Assembly (NCBI GenBank): GCA_964633445.1
Contig: CAZWFW010000045.1
Location: 1-8,234 of the forward strand
DNA from: CAZWFW01 sp964633445
GTDB lineage: Archaea; Undinarchaeota; CAZWFW01
Direction: 5' to 3'
Length of the DNA stretch: 8,234 nt
A program made the position numbers and the translations under genes. The notes beneath the pieces were generated by a model. That model saw only the letters and a program-made list of their open reading frames with translations, ran no database searches and was not told where the DNA came from. Positions 7,075 to 8,234 of this stretch are shown piece by piece. Within the stretch, counting starts at the first letter, position 1; each line of letters opens with the position of its first letter.

Positions 7075-7104
7075 TTGCAACAAAATATTTAAATATTGTT
7101 GCAA
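7075..7104. promoter_or_regulatory. Inverted repeat framing the ATPase promoter (candidate operator)
   Basis: Two perfect 9-bp arms, TTGCAACAA (7075-7083) and TTGTTGCAA (7096-7104), are separated by 12 bases that contain the TATA element. The arm centres are 21 bp apart, about two helical turns, so a symmetric dimer could bind one face of the DNA. One arm covers the BRE position and the other the zone between TATA box and start codon, both suited to repression. A hairpin role is less likely because the arms are AT-rich and the loop is 12 bases. Confidence 0.55.
7086..7095 (-). promoter_or_regulatory. TATA box for the AAA_14/DUF4143 ATPase
   Basis: TATTTAAATA is itself a palindrome, so strand cannot be read from it alone. 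It lies about 27 bases upstream of the minus-strand ATG at 7063, the spacing of a leaderless archaeal gene. Confidence 0.55.
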
Positions 7105-7113
7105 AAAATAAAA
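7103..7113 (-). terminator. U-rich terminator candidate after GAPDH
   Basis: Just past the GAPDH stop codon (7115-7117) the minus strand reads TTTTATTTTTT, a T tract of the kind that ends transcription in archaea without a hairpin. It overlaps the upstream arm of the ATPase operator by two bases, so terminator and next promoter are packed into 51 bases. Confidence 0.45.
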
Positions 7114-7114
7114 C

Positions 7115-8125
7115 TTATTTGACTATTCCTAAAGCTTTATTTGTCCTTTTTATCGACTCTCTAGCATCACAGGCTTCCATTGCAGCTCTTATAGCGTCTA
7201 TGTTCTCTGGTATAACATCAGCCTCTTGGTGAACTGCTTGGATATAGTAAAGCTCGTTCCCCTTAATATTTATTGACTCCTTCCAAACGCATATTTCATA
7301 CATGTCATTTCTTGGCCTTAGCATATCTCTTGCATACTCAATCACTTGGGCTGTTGACTCTATTCCCTCATCTTTACTAACAAGCAAAACACGCGTGGTA
7401 TTTTCGAAAGCGTCAATTACGTCATCCTCTTTTGCATCGTTTTCGAGCTCTACCATAACGATATGCAAATGTGAAACGGTTGTAGGAACATTTACTGCTG
7501 CAGTAATTATGTTTAAATCCTTAATAACGGTTTGAACATCAGGACCATGATGAGATGGTATGTGCAGATGAGGGATTATAGCATTTATTGGTCCCTTATT
7601 AATTTGGTGGGGATCCGCTGCACGCCTTATCATGATGGCTCTAACCTTCTTTATACCAAAGTTTTGCTTTATCGTATTCAAGGTTCTGCATAACCCTGTG
7701 GTATTGCATGAAACCACGCGTATGTAATCCTTGCCAAAGGCTTCATCATAATTGCATTGGGCAACAAAGGAAACCTGAGCTACGTTTGCTTTTTCACCAC
7801 CCTCAAATATTGCCTTAACACCAGCTTTTTCGTAGATTTTTTTATTTTTAGCACCTATACCCTCTGGTGTTGCATCAACTATCACATCAACCTCATTAAG
7901 CAGATCATCAAGCATACCTTGCAGTTCAACACCAGCCTCCTCCAGCGACTCCTTACAATCAGGCAGAGCGCAATAAACTTTATAACCTTTCTTAATTGCA
8001 GTTTTTAAAGTGAAATCGTATTTAATAGCTGTTACACCAACCAATTTTATATCATTCTGCTTTACAATTGCATCAGCAACCCTTTTACCTATTGTTCCGT
8101 AGCCATTAACGCCAACTCTTATCAT
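7115..8125 (-). CDS. gap: Type II (archaeal) glyceraldehyde-3-phosphate dehydrogenase
   Basis: The 336-residue enzyme interconverts glyceraldehyde 3-phosphate and 1,3-bisphosphoglycerate with NAD(P), in the cytoplasm as a homotetramer; in many archaea it serves mainly gluconeogenesis. The Rossmann fold opens with Asn-Gly8-Tyr-Gly10-Thr-Ile-Gly13-Lys-Arg. The catalytic cysteine is Cys140 in Ser-Cys-Asn-Thr-Thr-Gly-Leu-Cys-Arg, a signature of the archaeal type, and His219 in Ser-His-Leu-His matches the catalytic histidine position described for archaeal GAPDH, which differs from the bacterial site. Cofactor preference cannot be fixed from sequence alone. Length is normal and no residue is missing. 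The ATG at 8125 is supported by a strong Shine-Dalgarno site 8 bases upstream. A T tract follows the stop, and the ATPase gene begins 51 bases further on the same strand. Confidence 0.97.
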   Translation of the reverse strand: MIRVGVNGYGTIGKRVADAIVKQNDIKLVGVTAIKYDFTLKTAIKKGYKVYCALPDCKESLEEAGVELQGMLDDLLNEVDVIVDATPEGIGAKNKKIYEKAGVKAIFEGGEKANVAQVSFVAQCNYDEAFGKDYIRVVSCNTTGLCRTLNTIKQNFGIKKVRAIMIRRAADPHQINKGPINAIIPHLHIPSHHGPDVQTVIKDLNIITAAVNVPTTVSHLHIVMVELENDAKEDDVIDAFENTTRVLLVSKDEGIESTAQVIEYARDMLRPRNDMYEICVWKESINIKGNELYYIQAVHQEADVIPENIDAIRAAMEACDARESIKRTNKALGIVK

Positions 8126-8133
8126 TTTAGCAA

Positions 8134-8140
8134 CACCTCC
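8134..8140 (-). promoter_or_regulatory. Shine-Dalgarno site for GAPDH
   Basis: The minus strand reads GGAGGTG, a near-perfect match to the archaeal anti-Shine-Dalgarno sequence, 8 bases before the ATG at 8125. It decides the start codon and contrasts with the apparently leaderless neighbours. Confidence 0.85.
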
Positions 8141-8170
8141 ACCTTTTTTAATTTACCTTAGTACGCAAAT

Positions 8171-8180
8171 TTTATATTTT
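8171..8180 (-). promoter_or_regulatory. TATA box for GAPDH
   Basis: AAAATATAAA on the minus strand predicts a start of transcription near 8149, leaving a leader of about 24 bases that includes the Shine-Dalgarno site. GAPDH therefore probably has its own promoter. Confidence 0.5.
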
Positions 8181-8200
8181 TAAGCATTTGACTCTTCAAG

Positions 8201-8234
8201 CTAAAGCAGCTCTTTAACCATCTTAATTTCAAAA
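8201..8234 (-). CDS. Possible C-terminal tail of an upstream gene (cut by window edge)
   Basis: On the minus strand the last 34 bases read, in one frame, Phe-Glu-Ile-Lys-Met-Val-Lys-Glu-Leu-Leu and then a TAG at 8201-8203. The composition fits the end of a soluble protein, and the stop leaves room for the GAPDH promoter. Ten codons cannot identify a product and chance is a real alternative. Confidence 0.3.
   Translation of the reverse strand, partial: FEIKMVKELL

Noticed and set aside
7075..7104. Inverted repeat as a hairpin terminator of GAPDH
   Set aside because: The arms are mostly A/T with a 12-base loop and no T tract after the second arm; archaeal termination mainly uses T tracts, and one already precedes it.
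7302..8008. Plus-strand open frames opposite GAPDH
   Set aside because: They mirror the well-supported GAPDH frame and encode Ser/Phe-rich, low-complexity products.
1..8234. CRISPR array, insertion sequence, or tRNA-linked integration site
   Set aside because: No spaced direct repeats, no transposase or integrase, and no duplicated tRNA 3' end were seen near either tRNA gene.

Overview
The window comes from an archaeon, probably a thermophilic one on or near the euryarchaeal side. The evidence is a FEN-1 flap endonuclease with a PCNA-binding tail, a type II (archaeal) glyceraldehyde-3-phosphate dehydrogenase, a HerA/DUF87-type ATPase, an AAA_14/DUF4143 ATPase, TATA-box promoters at spacings that imply leaderless mRNAs, and two tRNA genes without an encoded CCA end. 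The protein genes are AT-rich, while both tRNAs are about 70% G+C, a contrast usually seen in thermophiles. I do not recognise the genus.

Layout: positions 1-1798 (minus) hold nearly all of a secreted, membrane-anchored surface protein built from successive beta-sandwich domains; its last few residues lie outside the window. Positions 1847-4269 (minus) form a tight run read from high to low coordinates: HerA-like ATPase, small multi-span membrane protein of the MscS TM-helix repeat type, tRNA-Arg(UCG), and a short MoaE-like protein that starts three bases after the tRNA. Positions 4270-4445 are a divergent promoter region. On the plus strand, 4446-5623 carry tRNA-Thr(UGU) and FEN-1. FEN-1 meets the convergent AAA_14/DUF4143 ATPase (5624-7063, minus) stop codon to stop codon with no base between them. 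Positions 7115-8125 (minus) are the GAPDH gene, preceded by a clear Shine-Dalgarno sequence and TATA box. The last 34 bases may be the tail of another minus-strand gene. There is no gene-free stretch above 300 bases.

Most of this is housekeeping: replication and repair (FEN-1), central carbon metabolism (GAPDH), translation (two tRNAs) and molybdopterin synthesis (MoaE-like). The less understood parts are the HerA-like ATPase with its membrane-protein neighbour, and the AAA_14/DUF4143 ATPase. The promoter of the latter is framed by a 9-bp perfect inverted repeat at two-helical-turn spacing, with a third copy of the half-site just inside the gene. I see no CRISPR array, insertion sequence, or convincing new multi-gene system.
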